Below, piece by piece: positions 1-5,919 of a stretch of 11,282 bases of DNA. A model generated the notes under the pieces. The model did no database searches and was not told the origin of the DNA. It was given only the letters and a program-made list of their open reading frames with translations. How positions within the stretch are numbered: the stretch's first letter is position 1; the number at the start of each line of letters is the position of its first letter. Both the position numbers and the translations under genes were made by a program. Source of the stretch: Planctomycetota bacterium (GTDB lineage Bacteria; Planctomycetota; Planctomycetia; Pirellulales; Thermoguttaceae); the NCBI GenBank assembly GCA_021784975.1, contig JAJYGU010000007.1:1-11282 (forward strand). Direction: 5' to 3'.

Positions 1-1
1 C

Positions 2-754
2 GGTGATCGACCTGCGGATCAACTCGACGATCTGGCGGCCGGCGGCTTGGGCGGCGTGCAGCCGAGCGGCGTGGGTGGCAGGGATGGTGGCCGAGCCGGG
101 CAGGCTCATCCCCATCGCTTCGGCCACGCAGCACATCGTGTTGGCCGTGCCCAGAAACGAGCACGAACCGCAGGTGGGCAGCACCCGATCTTCGAGGCGG
201 CGAAGGGATTCCCCGTCGAGCTTACCGGCCTGGAACATGCCGAGGGCCTCGGTCAGGGAGGTGCCGTCGGCCGCCCGCCCGTCAAATTGGCAGCCGCCCT
301 CCATCGGTCCGCCCACCACCAGGATGGCCGGCAGGTCGAGCCGGGCGGCAGCCATCAACATGCCGGGCACGATCTTGTCGCAGGAGCCCAACAACACCAG
401 GCCGTCGAGCTGGTGGGCCTCGGCCATCATCTCGATGTCGTTGGCGATCAGGTCGCGGGTGGGCAGGATGTAACGCATGCCCAGATGGCTTTGGGCGATC
501 CCGTCGCAGGCGGCGATCAGCCCGAACTCGACCGGCGTGCCGCCCGCCTGCAGCACACCCTGCCGGACGTACTCGGCCACCAGTTGCAGGTTGTAGTGGC
601 CGGGCACCACCCGGTTCCAGGAATTGGCGATCCCCACCAGCGGCCGACCGAGGTCATAGTCGCTGTAGCCCATGGACTTGTAGAGGGCCCGCTGGATCGA
701 GCCTTCCGGCCAGGTGAGGACCCGCTGACTCCGCAAATTGGCGTTGATGGTCAT
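2..754 (-). CDS. ilvD: IlvD/Edd-family dehydratase, probably dihydroxy-acid dehydratase (N-terminal part)
   Basis: Partial gene: 251 codons from ATG at 754 run off the window edge; the family is usually about 550-620 residues. Dihydroxy-acid dehydratase makes 2-keto acids in valine, leucine and isoleucine synthesis, using an Fe-S cluster and Mg2+ in the cytoplasm. Visible motifs are VPGH (51-53 region), CDGIA (83-87), LPTRDLIAN (97-105), GSCDKIVPGMLMAAARL (123-139) with the cluster cysteine C125 and the lysine K127 that is carbamylated in the family, and TCGSC (194-198) followed by TANTM. The position that holds a cysteine (PCN) in the plant-type [2Fe-2S] enzymes is a glycine here (VPGH), as in the E. 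coli enzyme. Sugar-acid dehydratases of the same superfamily cannot be excluded without the C-terminal half. No clear ribosome site precedes the ATG. The gene is transcribed away from the neighbouring gntR-like gene. Confidence 0.88.
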   Translation of the reverse strand, partial: MTINANLRSQRVLTWPEGSIQRALYKSMGYSDYDLGRPLVGIANSWNRVVPGHYNLQLVAEYVRQGVLQAGGTPVEFGLIAACDGIAQSHLGMRYILPTRDLIANDIEMMAEAHQLDGLVLLGSCDKIVPGMLMAAARLDLPAILVVGGPMEGGCQFDGRAADGTSLTEALGMFQAGKLDGESLRRLEDRVLPTCGSCSFLGTANTMCCVAEAMGMSLPGSATIPATHAARLHAAQAAGRQIVELIRRSIT

Positions 755-822
755 AGCTTGTCAATCCGTTCCGATGGCAGGATGAAAAACCAAGCGACGG
801 CTCCGCGTGAAAAATATCCCTG

Positions 823-850
823 ACTCTAGCCGCCAGGCCAGAGGTGTCAA
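823..850 (-). promoter_or_regulatory. sigma70-type promoter for the ilvD-like gene
   Basis: On the minus strand a perfect -35 TTGACA (850-845) is followed after 16 bp by TAGAGT (828-823), a 4/6 match to the -10 consensus. The predicted start near 816 gives a leader of about 62 nt before the ATG at 754. I see no attenuator or leader peptide in it. Confidence 0.5.
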
Positions 851-869
851 GAGATTTTTCGCCGCGAGG

Positions 870-971
870 AAAAGCAAAATGAAAAATGAAACTGGCAAGT
901 TCTAAGTGCTTAGAACTTAATGCTTGGAGTTCACAGGTTTCGGCTTTCGGCTTTTGCTCGACTTTTCCCCC
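870..971 (+). repeat. composite intergenic repeat, copy A
   Basis: Three blocks lie in a row. First is an AT block, AAAATGAAAAATGAAA (876-891). Second is a 22-bp palindrome whose arms are AAGTTCTAAG (897-906) and CTTAGAACTT (909-918). Third is a GC block with two TTTCGGC units (938-951) ending TTTT. The same blocks in the same order recur on the minus strand at 5613-5758. The 17 bp at 938-954 are the exact reverse complement of 1425-1441. The block ends against the -35 box of the gntR-like gene. Confidence 0.7.
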
Positions 972-999
972 TTGACAGCCGCGCGGGGGCCTGTATACT
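972..999 (+). promoter_or_regulatory. sigma70-type promoter of the gntR-ABC set
   Basis: Perfect TTGACA (972-977), 16-bp spacer, TATACT (994-999; 5/6 match). The predicted start near 1006 gives a leader of about 22 nt with GAGGG (1019-1023) ahead of ATG 1028. The promoter lies inside the longer open frame that begins at 920, which argues against that earlier start. Confidence 0.75.
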
Positions 1000-1019
1000 G
1001 TATTACGTCGATAATACAG
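998..1019. promoter_or_regulatory. palindromic operator, probably for the GntR/YtrA-like repressor
   Basis: A perfect inverted repeat has arms CTGTATTA (998-1005) and TAATACAG (1012-1019) with a 6-bp spacer. A further half-site-like CTGTATA sits directly upstream (991-997). The palindrome starts at the end of the -10 box and covers the predicted transcription start and the ribosome site region, where a bound dimer would block transcription. YtrA-subfamily regulators typically bind widely spaced palindromes upstream of their own genes, so autoregulation is inferred. Confidence 0.65.
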
Positions 1020-1027
1020 AGGGCACC

Positions 1028-1453
1028 ATGTTCTTCCAGATCGACTTCGACAACCGGTTAGCCATCTACGACCAGGTGGTCCGCCAGATCACCTTCGCCG
1101 TGGCCGGCGGCGTGCTCCGCGAGGGCGAGCTGGTTCCCTCCGTCCGGGAACTGGCCCGCGAGTTGACGATCAACCCCAACACGGTTGCCCGCGCCTACCG
1201 GCAGTTGCAGGACCACGGCGTGTTGGCTGGGGTTCGCGGCACCGGGCTGGCGGTGGCCGCCGGGGCCGCCAAGCAATGCCGCGAGGAGCGGGTGGGACTG
1301 ATCCGCTCCCAGTTGGAACAGGTCTTCGGCGAGGCCCGGCAGAGTCAGATCGACCCCCGCAAGTTCCGCACTTTGGTGGAGCAGGAGCTGGAAAGGCAGA
1401 TGCCCGACGGAGCGGGCAAAGCGGAAAGCCGAAAGCCGAAAGCGGAAGGTTGA
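1028..1453 (+). CDS. GntR-family transcriptional regulator, YtrA subfamily
   Basis: A 141-residue cytoplasmic DNA-binding repressor. The N-terminal winged helix-turn-helix is typical of GntR proteins: IYDQVVRQI (13-21), a recognition region with the hallmark LVPSVRELARELTINPNTVARAYRQL (35-60), then GVLAGVRGTG (64-73) for the wing. Only a short helical dimerisation tail follows (85-125), which is the compact YtrA architecture (about 120-130 residues). Family members repress adjacent ABC transporter genes, and an ATPase and a permease follow here. ATG 1028 is chosen because GAGGG lies 4 nt upstream and the promoter is just before it. The last 11 or so residues (lysine/glutamate/proline-rich, from 131) are encoded by a GC-rich repeat, so the natural C-terminus was probably shorter. 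The effector is unknown. Confidence 0.88.
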   Translation: MFFQIDFDNRLAIYDQVVRQITFAVAGGVLREGELVPSVRELARELTINPNTVARAYRQLQDHGVLAGVRGTGLAVAAGAAKQCREERVGLIRSQLEQVFGEARQSQIDPRKFRTLVEQELERQMPDGAGKAESRKPKAEG

Positions 1454-1557
1454 GAGGCGTGGGGCGGGAGCGCAAGAGCCACGGATGGACACGATGAACA
1501 CGGATTTTTCAGTCTGCAATCTTCATTTTTCAATTCTCAATTTTCATTGCTCAATCC
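1417..1557 (-). repeat. composite intergenic repeat, copy C
   Basis: Read on the minus strand it has an AT block with several GAAAAATGAA/GAAAATTGA-like units (1557-1503), a middle part with two CACGGAT words on the plus strand (1480-1486 and 1499-1505), and a GC block of GAAAGCC units (1449-1417). The GC block overlaps the 3' end of the gntR-like gene and encodes its tail. It lies in inverted orientation to copy A, so the regulator gene is bracketed by inverted copies; 1425-1441 is the exact reverse complement of 938-954. Confidence 0.65.
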
Positions 1558-1620
1558 TACTTCTACGTTTCGTGGGCCTCTGGACCAACTACCCAACACG
1601 TTCCACAGGAGACTCTGCCC

Positions 1621-2547
1621 ATGCCGCCCGTCATCCGTCTTGAAAACCTGAGCAAGCATTTTGGCTCGGAGGTGGCCCTCAACCAGGTCTCGCTGGAGGT
1701 GCCGCCCGGCGTGGTGTTCGCTCTGTTGGGCGAGAACGGGGCCGGCAAGACCACCGCCATCCGCATCATGCTCGGGCTCTTGCGGCCCAACGCCGGCCGG
1801 GCCGAAGTGCTTGGACTGGCCAGCGAGAAACAGGGCTTAACGATCCGCCAGCGGGTCGGCTATGTGCCGGAGCGCCCCACGCTCTACGACTGGATGACCG
1901 TCGAGGAGATCGGCTGGTTCACGGCCGGCTTCTACGGGGCCGGGTTCCTGCCCGAATACCTGCGGCTCATGGTTCAATTCAACCTGCCCGGCAAGAAGAA
2001 GCTCAAAACGCTGTCGAAGGGGATGCGGGCAAAGGTGGTATTGTCGTTGGCCCTGGCCCACCAGCCGGAGCTCTTGATCCTCGACGAGCCGACCTCGGGG
2101 CTCGACGCCCTGGTCCGCCGCGAGTTCCTGGAGAGCATGGTGGACCGGGCCGCCCAGGGACAGACCGTGTTCCTGTCGAGCCATCAGATCGGCGAGGTCG
2201 AGCGGGTGGCCGACATCGTGGCCATCCTCCGCAAGGGCAAGCTGCTGCTGGTGGAGCCGCTCAACGAGCTGAAGACCGCCGTGCAGCGGCTCACCGTGAC
2301 CTTGAGGGACGGGGCCGCCGCCCCGCCCGAGATTGGCGGCCAAATCCTTTCCCAGCGGAGCAAGGCCCGGCAATGGCAGGCAGTCGTCCGCGGCGTTGGC
2401 CCGGAGCGGCTGGCCAAGCTCCGCGGGCATGAGACGGTCGAGGCAGTCGAGGTGCAGTCGCCCAACCTGGAAGAGATCTTTGTGGCCTATATGCAGGGCA
2501 ACAACGGTACACAAGGGGCAGACGTAGGTCAGGTACTCCGTACCTGA
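1621..2547 (+). CDS. ABC transporter ATP-binding protein (YtrB-like)
   Basis: A 308-residue ATPase that would power the permease encoded next. Motifs: Walker A GENGAGKTT (37-45), an E-type Q-loop region YVPERPTLYD (81-90), signature LSKGM (131-135), Walker B LLILDEPTSGLD (151-162) with catalytic E156, and the H-loop SSHQ with H188. The Q-loop and signature variants (PE instead of Q; LSKGM instead of LSGGQ) are common in ABC-2-type exporters of the YtrB/bacitracin-resistance kind. A C-terminal accessory region (about 215-300) follows the nucleotide-binding domain, as in that group. AGGAGA (1607-1612) lies 8 nt before the ATG. The last 10 residues (GADVGQVLRT) and the stop codon lie in a palindromic repeat. 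The substrate cannot be told from sequence. Confidence 0.92.
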   Translation: MPPVIRLENLSKHFGSEVALNQVSLEVPPGVVFALLGENGAGKTTAIRIMLGLLRPNAGRAEVLGLASEKQGLTIRQRVGYVPERPTLYDWMTVEEIGWFTAGFYGAGFLPEYLRLMVQFNLPGKKKLKTLSKGMRAKVVLSLALAHQPELLILDEPTSGLDALVRREFLESMVDRAAQGQTVFLSSHQIGEVERVADIVAILRKGKLLLVEPLNELKTAVQRLTVTLRDGAAAPPEIGGQILSQRSKARQWQAVVRGVGPERLAKLRGHETVEAVEVQSPNLEEIFVAYMQGNNGTQGADVGQVLRT

Positions 2548-2653
2548 CACGATCGGCGCGAGGACGTAATAAGAATTAGGAGTCGAGCGGCGCCAATGGA
2601 GATGTCAGGCATGGGATGCCTGACCTACGCTGCTGGTGCGTCTGGGACGCATC
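2523..2653. repeat. REP-like cluster of three hairpins
   Basis: Hairpin 1 has perfect 9-bp arms GTCAGGTAC (2528-2536) and GTACCTGAC (2540-2548), loop TCC. Hairpin 2 has perfect 9-bp arms GTCAGGCAT (2604-2612) and ATGCCTGAC (2616-2624), loop GGG. Hairpin 3 has TGCGTC (2637-2642) and GACGCA (2646-2651), loop TGG. CGTAGGTCAGG (2523-2533) and CCTGACCTACG (2619-2629) are exact reverse complements, so hairpins 1 and 2 form an inverted pair like a bacterial interspersed mosaic element. The cluster overlaps the end of the ATPase gene and fills most of the gap before the permease gene. It might also limit read-through or protect the upstream mRNA. Confidence 0.75.
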
Positions 2654-2682
2654 TACTTCGCTACTTCCCAACAGGTGCAACC

Positions 2683-5682
2683 ATGAACGGCTCAAGATAC
2701 CGCCGCCTGGTCTGGAAAGAATACCGCTTGCAGCGCTCGCTATGGATCGCCATGGCGGCGCTCATCGTCATGGTCCAGGGGCTGGTGGCGGCCCTGGTCT
2801 ACCGTCCCCAGGACGTGCAGCAGGCATTGTTCTGGATCGCCTTCGGGCTGCCGGTGTTCTACGCGCTGGGGAGCGGGGCGATGGCCTTTTGCGGCGAGCA
2901 TGAGGCTGAGACCTACGAGTTCCAGCGGGCGTTACCGGTCAGCGCGAAGCAGGTCTTCTGGGGCAAGGTGAGCCTGTCGCTGGCGAGCATTGTGGCCATG
3001 TTCGCCCTGATGGCGCTGCTGGCCTTCGGGTTGAATCATTGGCGGGACTCGCCGTTGGAGCCGCGATGGCTCTTGTGGGGCTCGCTCTGCCTGCTCGGCC
3101 TGGAAATGTTCCTCTGGGCCACGCTGTTTTCGTTGCTCTTGCGGCACGTGCTGGTGGCCGCCGTGCTGGCGGTGGTGATGGCCTCCTGGATCTACAACAG
3201 CCTGGTCCCCCTACTGCTACTGGATCCTGAGGGGCGGATCGTATCGACCATGCCGCTGCGTTTGGCGATTGCCGCGACCGTGGCGATCGCTAATTACTGG
3301 TTGGGCATTCACTGGTTCGAGGAGCGAGCGGAGCGGCGGCGCTATGAGGGGTCGCCCTCGGCTACGGGCGCAGCGTCCGCCGCACGTCGCTTGTCTCGAC
3401 CTTCATGGACCACGATTGTCGGTCGCCTCCTTTGGCAACACTGGCGGCAGTCGCGCCTCATCATGCTTGTGCTGAGCGTATGGTTCGTGCCCCTAGTTCT
3501 CATAGGCCTGGTCGCCTTGTATTGCGAATTCGACCTTCGCTGGCGCTATCTCACTTCGGATCTCTACTACGGCGGTGCTTCATTCACGGTCACTCTAGCA
3601 CTGGCGGTCTTGCTGGCGTTGATCGGCATTCCACAGTTCGGCTTGTGTGCCTTCATGGGCGACCAACGGCGGCAGGGCTATCGATTCCTGGCCGTCCACG
3701 GCGTGCCGCCGCGTTACCTCTGGTGGAGCCGGCTGTTGGTGTCCCTCGTCCTCCCCGCCGCCCTGCTCCTCGTGTGTCTTCTCATCATTTGGCTCTGTCC
3801 TGCGTTCGCGAACGCTTCCGAGTTTCTTGTAAGGCTCCGGGACGTGCAACATTGGGCCGGTTATTGGGATTGGGTACGGGTTCAAGAAGTTTCCAGTCAG
3901 CTATTGGGATTTGTGGCCTTGCTGATCGGCATCTTCGCCTACGTGCTGCTGGGGCTTTCGATCGGCCAGTTCTGTTCGATGTTCTTCCGCAGCAGCCTGT
4001 TGGCCGGATTCGCCAGCGTCATCCTGACGGCGATCGCGACGGCGTGGTGCGCCGCCATGCTGTACTTGGGCGTCCCGGTGGTCTGGTCGGTGCTGCCGAT
4101 CCCCGTCATTTTGCTGCTGGCCACCCGCCTGCGCACGGCCGGCTGGATGACCCAGCGCAACGATCTTCGCGCATGGCTGCCGCCGGGCCTGATTCTCGTG
4201 GCGCCAAGCCTATCGCTGTTGATCGGCGTCTCTGTCTACCGCATTTACCAAGTTCCCGCCGTCGATCCGGGCTTCTCGCTGGCCGATTACACGCGGCCCA
4301 TGACCGACCAAGAAAGAGCGACCCTCGCTCTCTATCGTGAGGCCGCGTCATGCTTCCAGGAATTAGGGTTCGAACAGCCACCAGCCGGAAAGAAGTTCTC
4401 GCCGCAGGAGTGGGACGAGGTCCGACACCGCGAGATGCGTGCCTGGGTCAAAGCCAATCAAAAGGCGATCGCTTGGGCCATGAAAGCCAGCCGGCGAAAG
4501 CTATATGTTCCGATGAACCAAAAGATCCCGATTGGGCTCATCCCCGGGCTTCCGCGGCTGCTTAGCGGAACTGCGGCCGTATTGCAAGGGGAAGGCAAGC
4601 TCGACCAGGCGATGGAACAGTACCTAGCGGCGATCAGAATTGGCGACCAACTGGTCGATTGCGGCTTGTCGACTGAGCTGCCACACGACGGCGGCGCCTG
4701 CGATCGTTTGCTATCTTGGGCACTGCACCCCAAGCAGACGTCCGAGCGAATCCTCGCCGCCGTTCGCCAACTGGGCGAGTTGCCCACGGTTTCGGATCGC
4801 GGCTCGGTCGTGCGTCGATATTTCGAGGTGCGCACAGCCTTGAGCTCGCCGGGAGCCTTCCTGCAAAGCCTCGATCACTACCACTGGAAATCGCTGCCCA
4901 ACCTGACTTTGCTCTGGCCCCACCTGCCTTGGGAACGTGCCCGCGCGTTGCGGTTGCTGAACGTCCTCACGCGCTCCGAGTTGGACCTTCTCGCAGTCTG
5001 TGAGAACAATGAACGAGAGGGCAAACGCGTCTGGAACGCGGCCTGGTGTGAATTGCCGCAGCCTCCGCAGTGGGGCTGGTCCCCCTATGGTTTGCACACC
5101 GATATTTACAGTCCGCCGTTTGATGCGAACGTTGGGGCTTACGCGGGCATCCAGAAAGTGCGCTGGTCCACGCGAGCCGAATGCGCGCGCCGAGCAGCGC
5201 GCCTCCGCATGGCCCTCGAGGCCTGGCGGCTCCAGCACGGCTCGCTGCCGAAAACGCTCGACGAATTAGTGGGACCATGCCTGGATCGGTTGCCCGTCGA
5301 CCCTTACGCTGGAGTGCCGTTCCGCTACCGTCGTACAGGGATCAGCGTGCCGATGGCGCTGACGGGCGGAATGCGGGGTCTTGCTTACCAAATCATTCCT
5401 GTGAAGCTTCCGTCTAACGGCAAGATTTCTGCGAACACTCCGTTTGTCTGGTCGACGGGCGAATTCGTCGATTTCAATGGGCTCAGACCGGCCGCAGAGC
5501 AGAACACCCGCTATACCGTCTATGACATCCGCGACCACCAATTTCACACCCCTCAGTCAGAATACGATATTTGGACCCGAGGCTGGCCGTTCCCGATCCC
5601 TCAGCCCACGGCGGAAAAACAGCCGCAAACAGGGCGGAAAGCGGAGGGCGGAGGGGGGAAGGCGGAAAAGTCAAAGCACTAA
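2683..5682 (+). CDS. ABC-2-type permease with duplicated membrane half and large soluble C-terminal domain
   Basis: A 999-residue membrane protein, the partner of the ATPase upstream. About 13 hydrophobic segments lie between residues 21 and 520. The membrane part looks duplicated: RLVWKEYR (8-15) matches RLLWQHWR (248-255), and AFCGEHEAETYEF (68-80) followed by VFWGKVSLS matches AFMGDQRRQGYRF (323-335) followed by LWWSRLLVS. From about 530 the protein is soluble: a helical stretch with a TPR-like piece GEGKLDQAMEQYLAAIRIGDQL (637-657), then RLRMALEAWRLQHGSLP (840-856) and DRLPVDPYAG (868-877). This last part resembles the 'elderly pseudopilin-like' region seen in many planctomycete proteins and probably faces outside. 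ATG 2683 is chosen because the in-frame ATG at 2596 lies before repeat hairpins; the ribosome site is weak (AGG, 2673-2675 region). The last 20 or so residues (Lys/Gly/Glu-rich) come from a repeat. Substrate unknown. Confidence 0.82.
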   Translation: MNGSRYRRLVWKEYRLQRSLWIAMAALIVMVQGLVAALVYRPQDVQQALFWIAFGLPVFYALGSGAMAFCGEHEAETYEFQRALPVSAKQVFWGKVSLSLASIVAMFALMALLAFGLNHWRDSPLEPRWLLWGSLCLLGLEMFLWATLFSLLLRHVLVAAVLAVVMASWIYNSLVPLLLLDPEGRIVSTMPLRLAIAATVAIANYWLGIHWFEERAERRRYEGSPSATGAASAARRLSRPSWTTIVGRLLWQHWRQSRLIMLVLSVWFVPLVLIGLVALYCEFDLRWRYLTSDLYYGGASFTVTLALAVLLALIGIPQFGLCAFMGDQRRQGYRFLAVHGVPPRYLWWSRLLVSLVLPAALLLVCLLIIWLCPAFANASEFLVRLRDVQHWAGYWDWVRVQEVSSQLLGFVALLIGIFAYVLLGLSIGQFCSMFFRSSLLAGFASVILTAIATAWCAAMLYLGVPVVWSVLPIPVILLLATRLRTAGWMTQRNDLRAWLPPGLILVAPSLSLLIGVSVYRIYQVPAVDPGFSLADYTRPMTDQERATLALYREAASCFQELGFEQPPAGKKFSPQEWDEVRHREMRAWVKANQKAIAWAMKASRRKLYVPMNQKIPIGLIPGLPRLLSGTAAVLQGEGKLDQAMEQYLAAIRIGDQLVDCGLSTELPHDGGACDRLLSWALHPKQTSERILAAVRQLGELPTVSDRGSVVRRYFEVRTALSSPGAFLQSLDHYHWKSLPNLTLLWPHLPWERARALRLLNVLTRSELDLLAVCENNEREGKRVWNAAWCELPQPPQWGWSPYGLHTDIYSPPFDANVGAYAGIQKVRWSTRAECARRAARLRMALEAWRLQHGSLPKTLDELVGPCLDRLPVDPYAGVPFRYRRTGISVPMALTGGMRGLAYQIIPVKLPSNGKISANTPFVWSTGEFVDFNGLRPAAEQNTRYTVYDIRDHQFHTPQSEYDIWTRGWPFPIPQPTAEKQPQTGRKAEGGGGKAEKSKH

Positions 5683-5758
5683 GTTCCAGCACTAAGAGCT
5701 TAGACTTGCCCTCGCCAACTGGGACTTTTTCATTTTTCATTTTGCATTGTTTGCATTG
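5613..5758 (-). repeat. composite intergenic repeat, copy B
   Basis: On the minus strand the order is an AT block (5758-5726, with AAAATGAAAAATGAAAAAG), a middle block around CTAAG/CTTAG (5715-5677) that resembles the palindrome of copy A, and a GC block of GGCGGAAAGC-like units (5670-5613). The GC block encodes the end of the permease and the middle block supplies its TAA stop. An outer pair AAAAGTC (5666-5672)/GACTTTT (5723-5729) and the T-rich tract after it could act as a weak terminator for the ABC operon, but this is speculative. Confidence 0.65.
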
Positions 5759-5846
5759 CTCTTGGCGCTCTCCCGCATCCTCTATCATGCGACGGACTAT
5801 ACCGCCGGCCGCTTCCGTGGTGATGCCAGGAAGCGGGACCACCCGG

Positions 5847-5876
5847 TTGAAAGATGTCGCCTGGGTCGGGTAGGAT
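5847..5876 (+). promoter_or_regulatory. possible promoter of the TIM-barrel-like gene
   Basis: TTGAAA (5847-5852) and TAGGAT (5871-5876) are separated by 18 bp, and the predicted start lies about 37 nt before ATG 5920. Both boxes are imperfect. The rest of the 237-bp gap (5683-5919) holds only repeat copy B and unremarkable sequence. Confidence 0.3.
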
Positions 5877-5919
5877 TGTGGTCGAATCCCGTCCACCCTA
5901 TCTGCCGGAGGCGCCAGCC

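Noticed and set aside
47..823. Plus-strand open frame of 258 codons over the ilvD-like gene
   Set aside because: It is the antisense of a gene with clear IlvD motifs; its own translation is low-complexity and resembles nothing known.
920..1027. Upstream start extending the GntR protein by 36 residues
   Set aside because: The extension contains the promoter and operator, and 1028 has a good ribosome site.
870..1560. CRISPR-like array
   Set aside because: The repeats are short, irregular and low-complexity, without unique spacers of constant length, and no cas gene is present.
2596..2682. Upstream ATG extending the permease by 29 residues
   Set aside because: The extension translates repeat hairpins and ends just before a normal permease N-terminus at 2683.
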